Source: Coriaria nepalensis (taxonomy: Eukaryota > Streptophyta > Magnoliopsida > Cucurbitales > Coriariaceae). Taken from it: a stretch of DNA of 64,000 nt. Location: the NCBI GenBank assembly GCA_027186245.1, contig CP114481.1, forward strand, positions 25,203,501 through 25,267,500, read 5' to 3'. Each line of letters begins with the position of its first letter. Position 1 is the first letter of the stretch. Under the pieces are notes generated by a model. It did no database searches and was not told the origin of the DNA. It saw only the letters and a list, made by a program, of their open reading frames with translations. The translations under genes were made by a program, and so were the position numbers. Positions 25,268 to 38,319 of this stretch are shown here, one piece after another.

Positions 25268-28200
25268 GACGTAATAATATGACTTTAAGGCTAAAAAAAT
25301 GCATAGTTGCCTTCAATACGTCAATTGCAAGTTATGAATGAAAGTCGTTTCTTAAATGCACAAATAGAATTGGTTCGAAGTGCTTTCAAACAATTTAATG
25401 ATAAGAAAAGACAGAATGATATTCTTTTTAAGGCTAAAATAATGCATTGTTGTCTTCAATAGATTAATTGCTAGTTATGTAAGAAAATCATGTTTGAAGG
25501 GCGAAAATAGAATTCGTTCAATTTAATTTAGAAAGATTTAATCACTGGATGAGACTCAATGACATGACTTTAAGGCTAAACAAATGCATTGTTGCCTTCA
25601 ATAGATTAACTGCAAGTTATGCACGAAAGTCATGTTTAAAGGCCGAATTTGATTCGAAGTTATTTAGAATGATTTAATGACTAAAAGAGACGTAATAATA
25701 TGACTTTAAGGCTAAAAAAATGCATAGTTGCCTTCAATACGTCAATTGCAAGTTACGAATGAAAGTCGTTTCTTAAATGCACAAATAGAATTGGTTCGAA
25801 GTGCTTTCAAACAATTTAATGATAAGAAAAGACAGAATGATATTCTTTTTAAGGCTAAAATAATGCATTGTTGTCTTCAATAGATTAATTGCTAGTTATG
25901 TAAGAAAATCATGTTTGAAGGGCGGAAATAGAATTCGTTCAACTTAATTTAGAAAGATTTAATGACTGGATGAGACTCAATGACATGACTTTAAGGCTAA
26001 ACAAATGCATTGTTGCCTTCAATAGATTAACTGAAAGTTATGCACGAAAGTCATGTTTAAAGGCCGAATTTGATTCGAAGTTATTTAGAATGATTTAATG
26101 ACTAAAAGAGACGTAATAATATGACTTTAAGGCTAAAAAAATGCATAGTTGCCTTCAATACGTCAATTGCAAGTTATGAATGAAAGTCGTTTCTTAAATG
26201 CACAAATAGAATTGGTTCGAAGTGCTTTCAAACAATTTAATGATAAGAAAAGACAGAATGATATTCTTTTTAAGGCTAAAATAATGCATTGTTGTCTTCA
26301 ATAGATTAATTGCTAGTTATGTAAGAAAATCATGTTTGAAGGGCGGAAATAGAATTCGTTCAACTTAATTTAGAAAGATTTAATGACTGGATGAGGCTCA
26401 ATGACATGACTTTAAGGCTAAACAAATGCATTGTTGCCTTCAATAGATTAACTGCAAGTTATGCACGAAAGTCATGTTTAAAGGCCGAATTTCGTTCGAA
26501 GTAATTTACAATGATTTAATGACTAAAAGAGACGTAATAATATGACTTTAAGGCTAAAAAAATGAATAGTTGCCTTCATTAGATCAATTGCAACTTATGC
26601 ATGAAAGTCGTGCCTGAAATGCAAAAATAGAATTGGTTCGAAGTGCTTTCAAACAATTTAATGATATGAAAAGACTGAATGATATACTTTTTAAAGCTAA
26701 AATAATGCATTGTTGTCGTCAATAAATTAATTGCTACCTATGTAAGAAAATCATGTTTGAAGGGCGGAAATAGAATTCGTTGAACTTAATTTAGAATGAT
26801 TTAATAACTGGATGAGACTCAATGACATGACTTTAAGGCTGAACAAATGCATTGTTGCCTTCAATAGATTAACTGCAAGTTATGCACGAAAGTCATGTTT
26901 AAAGGCCGAATTTCGTTCGAAGTAATTTACAATGATTTCATGACTAAAGGAGACGCAATAATATGATTTTAAGGGTAAAAAAATACATAGTTGCCTTCAA
27001 TAGATCAATTGCAACTTGTGCATGAAAGTCGTGCCTTAAATGCAAAAATAGAATTTGTTCGAAGTGCATTGAAACAATTTAATGATATGAAAAGACTGAA
27101 TGATATACTTTTGAAAGCTAAAATAATGCATTGTTGTCGTCAATAAATTAATAGCAAGTTATGTAAGAAAATCATGTTTGAAGGGCGAAAATAGAATTCG
27201 TTCAACTTAATTTATAATGATTTAATGACTGGATCAGACTCAATGACATGACTTTAAGGCTAAACAAATGCATTGTTGCCTTCAATAGATTAACTGCAAG
27301 TTATGCACGAAAGTCATGTTTAAAGGCCGAATTTCATTCGAAGTTATTTAGAATGATTTAATGACTAAAAGAGACGTAATAATATGACTTTAAGGCTAAA
27401 AAAATGCATAGTTGCCTTCAATACGTCAATTGCAAGTTATGAATGAAAGTCGTTTCTTAAATGCACAAATAGAATTGGTTCGAAGTGCTTTCAAACAATT
27501 TAATGATAAGAAAAGACAGAATGATATTCTTTTTAAGGCTAAAATAATGCATTGTTGTCTTCAATAGATTAATTGCTAGTTATGTAAGAAAATCATGTTT
27601 GAAGGGCGAAAATAGAATTCGTTCAATTTAATTTAGAAAGATTTAATCACTGGATGAGACTCAATGACATGACTTTAAGGCTAAACAAATGCATTGTTGC
27701 CTTCAATAGATTAACTGCAAGTTATGCACGAAAGTCATGTTTAAAGGCCGAATTTGATTCGAAGTTATTTAGAATGATTTAATGACTAAAAGAGACGTAA
27801 TAATATGACTTTAAGGCTAAAAAAATGCATAGTTGCCTTCAATACGTCAATTGCAAGTTACGAATGAAAGTCGTTTCTTAAATGCACAAATAGAATTGGT
27901 TCGAAGTGCTTTCAAACAATTTAATGATAAGAAAAGACAGAATGATATTCTTTTTAAGGCTAAAATAATGCATTGTTGTCTTCAATAGATTAATTGCTAG
28001 TTATGTAAGAAAATCATGTTTGAAGGGCGGAAATAGAATTCGTTCAACTTAATTTAGAAAGATTTAATGACTGGATGAGACTCAATGACATGACTTTAAG
28101 GCTAAACAAATGCATTGTTGCCTTCAATAGATTAACTGAAAGTTATGCACGAAAGTCATGTTTAAAGGCCGAATTTGATTCGAAGTTATTTAGAATGATT

Positions 28201-31161
28201 TAATGACTAAAAGAGACGTAATAATATGACTTTAAGGCTAAAAAAATGCATAGTTGCCTTCAATACGTCAATTGCAAGTTATGAATGAAAGTCGTTTCTT
28301 AAATGCACAAATAGAATTGGTTCGAAGTGCTTTCAAACAATTTAATGATAAGAAAAGACAGAATGATATTCTTTTTAAGGCTAAAATAATGCATTGTTGT
28401 CTTCAATAGATTAATTGCTAGTTATGTAAGAAAATCATGTTTGAAGGGCGGAAATAGAATTCGTTCAACTTAATTTAGAAAGATTTAATGACTGGATGAG
28501 ACTCAATGACATGACTTTAAGGCTAAACAAATGCATTGTTGCCTTCAATAGATTAACTGCAAGTTATGCACGAAAGTCATGTTTAAAGGCCGAATTTCGT
28601 TCGAAGTAATTTACAATGATTTAATGACTAAAAGAGACGTAATAATATGACTTTAAGGCTAAAAAAATGAATAGTTGCCTTCATTAGATCAATTGCAACT
28701 TATGCATGAAAGTCGTGCCTGAAATGCAAAAATAGAATTGGTTCGAAGTGCTTTCAAACAATTTAATGATATGAAAAGACTGAATGATATACTTTTTAAA
28801 GCTAAAATAATGCATTGTTGTCGTCAATAAATTAATTGCTACCTATGTAAGAAAATCATGTTTGAAGGGCGGAAATAGAATTCGTTGAACTTAATTTAGA
28901 ATGATTTAATAACTGGATGAGACTCAATGACATGACTTTAAGGCTGAACAAATGCATTGTTGCCTTCAATAGATTAACTGCAAGTTATGCACGAAAGTCA
29001 TGTTTAAAGGCCGAATTTCGTTCGAAGTAATTTACAATGATTTCATGACTAAAGGAGACGCAATAATATGATTTTAAGGGTAAAAAAATACATAGTTGCC
29101 TTCAATAGATCAATTGCAACTTGTGCATGAAAGTCGTGCCTTAAATGCAAAAATAGAATTTGTTCGAAGTGCATTGAAACAATTTAATGATATGAAAAGA
29201 CTGAATGATATACTTTTGAAAGCTAAAATAATGCATTGTTGTCGTCAATAAATTAATAGCAAGTTATGTAAGAAAATCATGTTTGAAGGGCGAAAATAGA
29301 ATTCGTTCAACTTAATTTATAATGATTTAATGACTGGATCAGACTCAATGACATGACTTTAAGGCTAAACAAATGCATTGTTGCCTTCAATAGATTAACT
29401 GCAAGTTATGCACGAAAGTCATGTTTAAAGGCCGAATTTCATTCGAAGTTATTTAGAATGATTTAATGACTAAAAGAGACGTAATAATATGACTTTAAGG
29501 CTAAAAAAATGCATAGTTGCCTTCAATACGTCAATTGCAAGTTATGAATGAAAGTCGTTTCTTAAATGCACAAATAGAATTGGTTCGAAGTGCTTTCAAA
29601 CAATTTAATGATAAGAAAAGACAGAATGATATTCTTTTTAAGGCTAAAATAATGCATTGTTGTCTTCAATAGATTAATTGCTAGTTATGTAAGAAAATCA
29701 TGTTTGAAGGGCGAAAATAGAATTCGTTCAATTTAATTTAGAAAGATTTAATCACTGGATGAGACTCAATGACATGACTTTAAGGCTAAACAAATGCATT
29801 GTTGCCTTCAATAGATTAACTGCAAGTTATGCACGAAAGTCATGTTTAAAGGCCGAATTTGATTCGAAGTTATTTAGAATGATTTAATGACTAAAAGAGA
29901 CGTAATAATATGACTTTAAGGCTAAAAAAATGCATAGTTGCCTTCAATACGTCAATTGCAAGTTACGAATGAAAGTCGTTTCTTAAATGCACAAATAGAA
30001 TTGGTTCGAAGTGCTTTCAAACAATTTAATGATAAGAAAAGACAGAATGATATTCTTTTTAAGGCTAAAATAATGCATTGTTGTCTTCAATAGATTAATT
30101 GCTAGTTATGTAAGAAAATCATGTTTGAAGGGCGGAAATAGAATTCGTTCAACTTAATTTAGAAAGATTTAATGACTGGATGAGACTCAATGACATGACT
30201 TTAAGGCTAAACAAATGCATTGTTGCCTTCAATAGATTAACTGAAAGTTATGCACGAAAGTCATGTTTAAAGGCCGAATTTGATTCGAAGTTATTTAGAA
30301 TGATTTAATGACTAAAAGAGACGTAATAATATGACTTTAAGGCTAAAAAAATGCATAGTTGCCTTCAATACGTCAATTGCAAGTTATGAATGAAAGTCGT
30401 TTCTTAAATGCACAAATAGAATTGGTTCGAAGTGCTTTCAAACAATTTAATGATAAGAAAAGACAGAATGATATTCTTTTTAAGGCTAAAATAATGCATT
30501 GTTGTCTTCAATAGATTAATTGCTAGTTATGTAAGAAAATCATGTTTGAAGGGCGGAAATAGAATTCGTTCAACTTAATTTAGAAAGATTTAATGACTGG
30601 ATGAGACTCAATGACATGACTTTAAGGCTAAACAAATGCATTGTTGCCTTCAATAGATTAACTGCAAGTTATGCACGAAAGTCATGTTTAAAGGCCGAAT
30701 TTCGTTCGAAGTAATTTACAATGATTTAATGACTAAAAGAGACGTAATAATATGACTTTAAGGCTAAAAAAATGAATAGTTGCCTTCATTAGATCAATTG
30801 CAACTTATGCATGAAAGTCGTGCCTGAAATGCAAAAATAGAATTGGTTCGAAGTGCTTTCAAACAATTTAATGATATGAAAAGACTGAATGATATACTTT
30901 TTAAAGCTAAAATAATGCATTGTTGTCGTCAATAAATTAATTGCTACCTATGTAAGAAAATCATGTTTGAAGGGCGGAAATAGAATTCGTTGAACTTAAT
31001 TTAGAATGATTTAATAACTGGATGAGACTCAATGACATGACTTTAAGGCTGAACAAATGCATTGTTGCCTCCAATAGATTAACTGCAAGTTATGCACGAA
31101 AGTCATGTTTAAAGGCCGAATTTCGTTCGAAGTAATTTACAATGATTTCATGACTAAAGGA
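25268..31161 (+). repeat. Five-unit higher-order repeat, 2105 bp, nearly three copies
   Basis: Units 60-64, 65-69 and 70-73 repeat the order X, X, X, Y, Z; the third copy lacks its Z. Anchors spaced exactly 2105 bp are AATGAATAGT (26561, 28666, 30771). CAATTTAATTTAGAAAG followed by TTTAATCACTGG, AAGTTACGAATG, and TTAATAACTGG with GGCTGAACAAATG recur at the same spacing. Copies are nearly identical by eye: I noted GATGAGGCTC versus GATGAGACTC at about 26395 and GCCTCC versus GCCTTC at about 31069. This composition differs from the 5-unit repeat at 15.2 kb, so it is a separate and more recent amplification. Confidence 0.9.
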
Positions 31162-34100
31162 GACGCAATAATATGATTTTAAGGCTAAAAAAATGGATAC
31201 TTGCCTTCAATAGATCAATTGCAACTTGTGCGTGAAAGTCGTGCCTTAAATGCAAAAATAGAATTTGTTCGAAGTGCTTTCAAACAATTTAATGATATGA
31301 AAAGATTGAATGATATATTTTTTAAGGCTAAAATAATGTATTGTTGTCTTCAATAGATTAATTGGTAGTTATGTAAGGAAATCATGTTTGAAGGGCGAAA
31401 ATAGAATTCGTTCAACTTAATTTAGAATGATTTAGTGACTGGATGAGACTCAATGACATGACTTTAAGGCTAAACAAATGCATTGTTGCCTTCAATAGAT
31501 TAACTGCAAGTTATGCACGAAAGTCATGTTTAAAGGCCGAATTTCATTCGAAGTTATTTAGAATGATTTAATGAGTAAAAGAGACGTAATAATATGACTT
31601 TAAGGCTGAAAAAATGCATAGTTGCCTTCAATAGATCAATTGCAACTTATGCATGAACGTCGTGTCCTAAATGCAAAAAAAGAATTTGTTCGAAGTGCTT
31701 TCAAACAATTTAATGATATGAAAAGACTGAATGATATACTTTTTAAAGCTAAAATAATGCATTGTTGTCTTCAATAGATTAATTGGTAGTTATGTAAGAA
31801 AATCAGGTTTGAAGGGCGAAAATAGAATTCGTTCAACTTAATTTAGAATGATTTGATGACTGGATGAGACACAATGACATGACTTTAAGGCTAAACAAAT
31901 GCATTTTTTCCTTCAATAGATTAACTGCAAGTTATGCACGAAAGTCATGTTTAAAGGCCGAATTTCGTTCGAAGTAATTTACAATGATTTAATGACTAAA
32001 AGAGACGTAATAATATGACTTTAAGGCTAAAAAAATGCATAGTTGCCTTCATTAGATCAATTGCAACTTATGCATGAAAGTCGTGCCTTAAATGCAAAAA
32101 TAGAATTGGTTCGAAGTGCTTTCAAACAATTTAATGATATGAAAAGACTGAATGATATACTTTTTAAAGCTAAAATAATGCATTGTTGTCTTCAATAGAT
32201 TAATTGCTACCTATGTAAGAAAATCAGGTTTGAAGGGCGGAAATAGAATTCGTTGAACTTAATTTAGAATGATTTAATGACTGGATGAGACTCAATGACA
32301 TGACTTTAAGGCTAAACAAATGCATTGTTGCCTTCAATAGATTAACTCAAAGTTATGCACGAAAGTCATGTTTAAAGGCCGAATTTCGTTCGAAGTAATT
32401 TACAATGATTTAATGACTAAAAGAGACGCAATAATATGATTTTAAGGCTAAAAAAATACATAGTTGCCTTCAATAGATCAATTGCAGCTTATGCATGAAA
32501 GTCGTGCCTTAAATGCAAAAATAGAATTGGTTCGAAGTGCTTTTAAACAATTTAATGATATTAAAAGACTGAATGATATACTTTTTAAAGCTAAAATAAT
32601 GCATTGTTGTCGTCAATAAATTAATTGCTACCTATGTAAGAAAATAATGTTTGAACGGCGGAAATAGAATTCGTTGAACTTAATTTAGAATGATTTAATG
32701 ACTGTATAAGACTCAATGACATGACTTTAAGGCTAAACAAATGCATTGCTGCCTTCAATAGATTAACTGCAAGTTATGCACGAAAGTCATGTTTAAAGGC
32801 CGAATTTCGTTCGAAGTAATTTACAATGATATAATGACTAAAAGAGACGCAATAATATGATTTTAAGGGTAAAAAAATACATAGTTGCCTTCAATAGATC
32901 AATTGCAACTTGTGCATGAAAGTCGTGCCTTAAATGCAAAAATAGAATTTGTTCGAAGTGCATTGAAACAATTTAATGATATGAAAAGACTGAATGATAT
33001 ACTTTTGAAAGCTAAAATAATGCATTGTTGTCGTCAATAAATTAATAGCAAGTTATGTAAGAAAATCATGTTTGAAGGGCGAAAATAGAATTCGTTCAAC
33101 TTAATTTATAATGATTTAATGACTGGATCAGACTCAATGACATGACTTTAAGGCTAAACAAATGCATTGTTGCCTTCAATAGATTAACTGCAAGTTATGC
33201 ACGAAAGTCATGTTTAAAGGCCGAATTTCATTCGAAGTTATTTAGAATGATTTAATGACTAAAAGAGACGTAATAATATGACTTTCAGGCTAAAAAAATG
33301 CATAGTTGCCTTCAATACGTCAATTGCAAGTTATGAATGAAAGTCGTTTCTTAAATGCACAAATAGAATTGGTTCGAAGTGCTTTCAAACAATTTAATGA
33401 TAAGAAAAGACAGAATGATATTCTTTTTAAGGCTAAAATAATGCATTGTTGTCTTCAATAGATTAATTGCTAGTTATGTAAGAAAATCATGTTTGAAGGG
33501 CGAAAATAGAATTCGTTCAATTTAATTTAGAAAGATTTAATCACTGGATGAGACTCAATGACATGACTTTAAGGCTAAACAAATGCATTGTTGCCTTCAA
33601 TAGATTAACTGCAAGTTATGCACGAAAGTCATGTTTAAAGGCCGAATTTGATTCGAAGTTATTTAGAATGATTTAATGACTAAAAGAGACGTAATAATAT
33701 GACTTTAAGGCTAAAAAAATGCATAGTTGCCTTCAATACGTCAATTGCAAGTTACGAATGAAAGTCGTTTCTTAAATGCACAAATAGAATTGGTTCGAAG
33801 TGCTTTCAAACAATTTAATGATAAGAAAAGACAGAATGATATTCTTTTTAAGGCTAAAATAATGCATTGTTGTCTTCAATAGATTAATTGCTAGTTATGT
33901 AAGAAAATCATGTTTGAAGGGCGGAAATAGAATTCGTTCAACTTAATTTAGAAAGATTTAATGACTGGATGAGACTCAATGACATGACCTTAAGGCTAAA
34001 CAAATGCATTGTTGCCTTCAATAGATTAACTGAAAGTTATGCACGAAAGTCATGTTTAAAGGCCGAATTTGATTCGAAGTTATTTAGAATGATTTAATTA

Positions 34101-34950
34101 CTAAAAGAGACGTAATAATATGACTTTAAGGCTAAAAAAATGCATAGTTGCCTTCATTAGATCAATTGCAACTTATGCATGAAAGTCGTGCCTTAAATGC
34201 AAAAATAGAATTGGTTCGAAGTGCTTTTAAACAATTTAATGATATGAAAAGATTGAATGATATACTTTTTAAAGCTAAAATAATGCATTGTTGTCGTCAA
34301 TAAATTAATTGCTACCTATGTAAGAAAATCATGTTTGAAGGGCGGAAATAGAATTCGTTGAACTTAATTTAGAATGATTTAATGACTGGATGAGACTCAA
34401 TGACATGACTTTAAGGCTAAACAAATGCATTGTTGCCTTCAATAGATTAACTGCAAGTTATGCACGAAAGTCATGTTTAAAGGCCGAATTTCGTTCGAAG
34501 TAATTTACAATGATTTAATGACTAAAAGAGACGTAATAATATGACTTTAAGGCTAAAAAAATGCATAGTTGCCTTCATTAGATCAATTGCAACTTATGCA
34601 TGAAAGTCGTGCCTGAAATGCAAAAATAGAATTGGTTCGAAGTGCTTTCAAACAATTTAATGATATGAAAAGACTGAATGATATACTTTTTAAAGCTAAA
34701 ATAATGCATTGTTGTCTTCAATAGATTAATTGCTACCTATGTAAGAAAATCATGTTTGAAGGGCGGAAATAGAATTCGTTGAACTTAATTTAGAATGATT
34801 TAATGACGGGATGAGACTCAATGACATGACTTTAAGGCTAAACAAATGCATTGTTGCCTTCAAGAGATTAACTGCAAGTTATGCACGAAAGTCATGTTTA
34901 AAGGCCGAATTTCATTCGAAATTATTTAGAATGATTTAATGACTAAAAGA
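31041..34950 (+). repeat. Return of the U-V-Y-W-Z-X-X-Y block
   Basis: Units 74-82 run U, V, Y, W, Z, X, X, Y, Y. They match 13780-17200 at an offset of 17261 bp and also share V-Y-W-Z order with 20216-21899 and 23584-25267. The W anchor at 32482 is exactly 19 units from the one at 24483. Some members carry bases from the neighbouring 25-31 kb array: Z has TTTAAGGGTAAAAA, and the first X has CAATTTAATTTAGAAAG (33520, nine units from 29731). The block is therefore a mosaic of two higher-order families. Confidence 0.75.
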
Positions 34951-37856
34951 GACGTAATAATATGACTTTAAGGCAAAAAAAATGCATAGTTGCCTTCATT
35001 AGATGAATTGCAACTTATGCATGAAAGTCGTGCCTGAAATGCAAATATAGAATTGGTTCGAAGTGCTTTCAAACAATTTAATGATATGAAAAGACTGAAT
35101 GATATACTTTTTAAAGCTAAAATGATGCATTGTTGTCTTCAATAGATTAATTGCTACCTATGTAAGAAAATCATGTTTGAAGGGCGGAAATAGAATTCGT
35201 TGAACTTAATTTAGAAAGATTTAATGACGGGATGAGACTCAATGACATGACTTTAAGGCTAAACAAATGCATTGTTGCCTTCAATAGATTAACTGCAAGT
35301 TATGCACGAAAGTCATGTTTAAAGGCCGAATTTCATTCGAAGTTATTTAGAATGATTTAATGACTAAAAGAGACGTAATAATATGACTTTCAGGCTAAAA
35401 AAATGCATAGTTGCCTTCAATACGTCAATTGCAAGTTATGAATGAAAGTCGTTTCTTAAATGCACAAATTCAATTGGTTCGAAGTGCTTTCAAACAATTT
35501 AATGATAAGAAAAGACAGAATGATATTCTTTTTACGGCTAAAATAATGCATTGTTGTCTTCAATAGATTAATTGCTAGTTATGTAAGAAAATCATGTTTG
35601 AAGGGCGAAAATAGAATTCGTTCAACTTAATTTAGAAAGATTTAATGACTGGATGAGACTCAATGACATGACTTTAAGGCTAAACAAATGCATTGTTGCC
35701 TTCAATAGATTAACTGCAAGTTATGCACGAAAGTCATGTTTAAAGGCCGAATTTGATTCGAAGTTATTTAGAATGATTTAATGACTAAAAGAGACGTAAT
35801 AATATGACTTTAAGGCTAAAAAAATGCATAGTTGCCTTCAATACGTCAATTGCAAGTTATGAATGAAAGTCGTTTCTTAAATGCACAAATAGAGTTGGTT
35901 CGAAGTGCTTTCAAACAATTTAATGATAAGAAAAGACAGAATGATATTCTTTTTAAGGCTAAAATAATGCATTGTTGTCTTCAATAGATTAATTGCTAGT
36001 TATGTAAGAAAATCATGTTTGAAGGGCGGAAATAGAATTCGTTCAACTTAATTTAGAAAGATTTAATGACTGGATGAGACTCAATGACATGACTTTAAGG
36101 CTAAACAAATGCATTGTTGCCTTCAATAGATTAACTGAAAGTTATGCACGAAAGTCATGTTTAAAGGCCGAATTTGATTCGAAGTTATTTAGAATGATTT
36201 AATGACTAAAAGAGACGTAATAATATGACTTTAAGGCTAAAAAAATGCATAGTTGCCTTCAATACGTCAATTGCAAGTTATGAATGAAAGTCGTTTCTTA
36301 AATGCACAAATTGAATTGGTTCGAAGTGCTTTCAAACAATTTAATGATAAGAAAAGACAGAATGATATTCTTTTTAAGGCTAAAATAATGCATTGTTGTC
36401 TTCAATAGATTAATTGCTAGTTATGTAAGAAAATCATGTTTGAAGGGCGGAAATAGAATTCGTTCAACTTAATTTAGAAAGATTTAATGACTGGATGAGA
36501 CTCAATGACATGACTTTAAGGCTAAACAAATGCATTGTTGCCTTCAATAGATTAACTGAAAGTTATGCACGAAAGTCATGTTTAAAGGCCGAATTTGATT
36601 CGAAGATATTTAGAATGATTTAATGACTAAAAGAGACGTAATAATATGACTTGAAGGCTAAAAAAATGCATAGTTGCCTTCAATACGTCAATTGCAAGTT
36701 ATGAATGAAAGTCGTTTCTTAAATGCACAAATTGAATTGGTTCGAAGTGCTTTCAAACAATTTAATGATAAGAAAAGACAGAATGATATTCTTTTTACGG
36801 CTAAAATAATGCATTGTTGTCTTCAATAGATTAATTGCTAGTTATGTAAGAAAATCATGTTTGAAGGGCGAAAATAGAATTCGTTCAACTTAATTTAGAA
36901 AGATTTAATGACTGGATGAGACTCAATGACATGACTTTAAGGCTAAACAAATGCATTGTTGCCTTCAATAGATTAACTGCAAGTTATGCACGAAAGTCAT
37001 GTTTAAATGCCGAATTTCATTCGAAGTTATTTAGAATGATTTAATGACTAAAAGAGACGTAATAATATGACTTTAAGGCTAAAAAAATGCATAGTTGCCT
37101 TCAATACGTCAATTGCAAGTTATGAATGAAAGTCGTTTCTTAAATGCACAAATAGAATTGGTTCGAAGTGCTTTCAAACAATTTAATGATAAGAAAAGAC
37201 AGAATGATATTCTTTTTAAGGCTAAAATAATGCATTGTTGTCTTCAATAGATTAATTGCTAGTTATGTAAGAAAATCATGTTTGAAGGGCGGAAATAGAA
37301 TTCGTTCAACTTAATTTAGAAAGATTTAATGACTGGATGAGACTCAATGACATGACTTTAAGGCTAAACAAATGCATTGTTGCCTTCAATAGATTAACTG
37401 CAAGTTATGCACGAAAGTCATGTTTAAAGGCCGAATTTCGTTTGAAGTAATTTACAATGATTTCATGACTAAAAGAGACGTAATAATATGACTTTAAGGC
37501 TAAAAAAATGCATAGTTGCCTTCATTAGATCAATTGCAACTTATGCATGAAAGTCGTGCCTGAAATGCAAAAATAGAATTGGTTCGAAGTGCTTTCAAAC
37601 AATTTAATGATATGAAAAGACTGAATGATATACTTTTTAAAGCTAAAATAATGCATTGTTGTCTTCAATAGATTAATTGCTACCTATGTAAGAAAATCAT
37701 GTTTGAAGGGCGGAAATAGAATTCGTTGAACTTAATTTAGAAAGATTTAATGACGGGATGAGACTCAATGACATGACTTTAAGGCTAAACAAATGCATTG
37801 TTGCCTTCAATAGATTAACTGCAAGTTATGCACGAAAGTCATGTTTAAAGGCCGAA
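34951..37856 (+). repeat. Run dominated by X units
   Basis: After a Y unit at 34951 (GGCAAAAAAAATGC, AGATGAATTGC), five consecutive X units start at 35372, 35793, 36214, 36635 and 37056, followed by a Y at 37477. The X units share AGAAAGATT and mostly GATTCGAAGTTATTT in C. Units at 35372 and 36635 share CTTTTTACGGCTAAA, 1263 bp (3 units) apart, and three of them have CACAAATTGAATTGG or CACAAATTCAATTGG. The pattern suggests short-range 1- to 3-unit exchanges in a homogenised stretch. Confidence 0.7.
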
Positions 37857-37873
37857 TTTCGTTCGAAGCGATT
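37857..37873 (+). other. CENP-B-box-like 17-mer in the stray unit
   Basis: Same 17 bases as at 808. It is linked to GACTGAAAGAG and the A8 run that follow, and is the only such site I see in the homogenised middle of the array. Confidence 0.28.
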
Positions 37874-38319
37874 TAGAATGATTGAATGACTGAAAGAGAC
37901 GCAATAATATGACTTTAAGGCTAAAAAAAATGCATAGTTGGCTTCAATAGATCAATTGCAACTTATGCATGAAAGTCGTGTCTTAAATGCAAAAATAGAA
38001 TTGGTTCGAAGTGCTTTCAAACAATTTAATGATATGAAAAGACTAAATGATATACTTTTTAAAGCTAAAATAATGCATTGTTGTCTTCAATAGATTAATT
38101 GCTAGTTATGTAAGAAAATCATGTTTGAAGGGCGGAAATAGAATTCGTTCAACTTAATTTAGAAAGATTTAATGACTGGATGAGACTCAATGACATGACT
38201 TTAAGGCTAAACAAATGCGTTGTTGCCTTCAATAGATTAACTGAAAGTTATGCACGAAAGTCATGTTTAAAGGCCGAATTTGATTCGAAGTTATTTAGAA
38301 TGATTTAATGACTAAAAGA
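37857..38319 (+). repeat. Stray unit related to the right-end domain
   Basis: The end of one C subunit and the whole next unit (start 37898) carry a linked set of variants found otherwise only near the right end: CGTTCGAAGCGATTT, then GACTGAAAGAGACGC, then an A8 run (37923-37930), then TCGTGTCTTAAATGC. The same set starts at 55961, and shorter versions start at 61718 and 63403. Private changes here are GATTGAATGAC, TTGGCTTCAATAG and GACTAAATG. The unit is out of place between X and Y units of the middle domain. Confidence 0.75.

Noticed and set aside
37923..37930. A8 runs as retroelement poly-A tails (also 56027, 61784, 63469)
   Set aside because: They are one base longer than the A7 present in nearly every unit, with no inserted sequence or target duplication.
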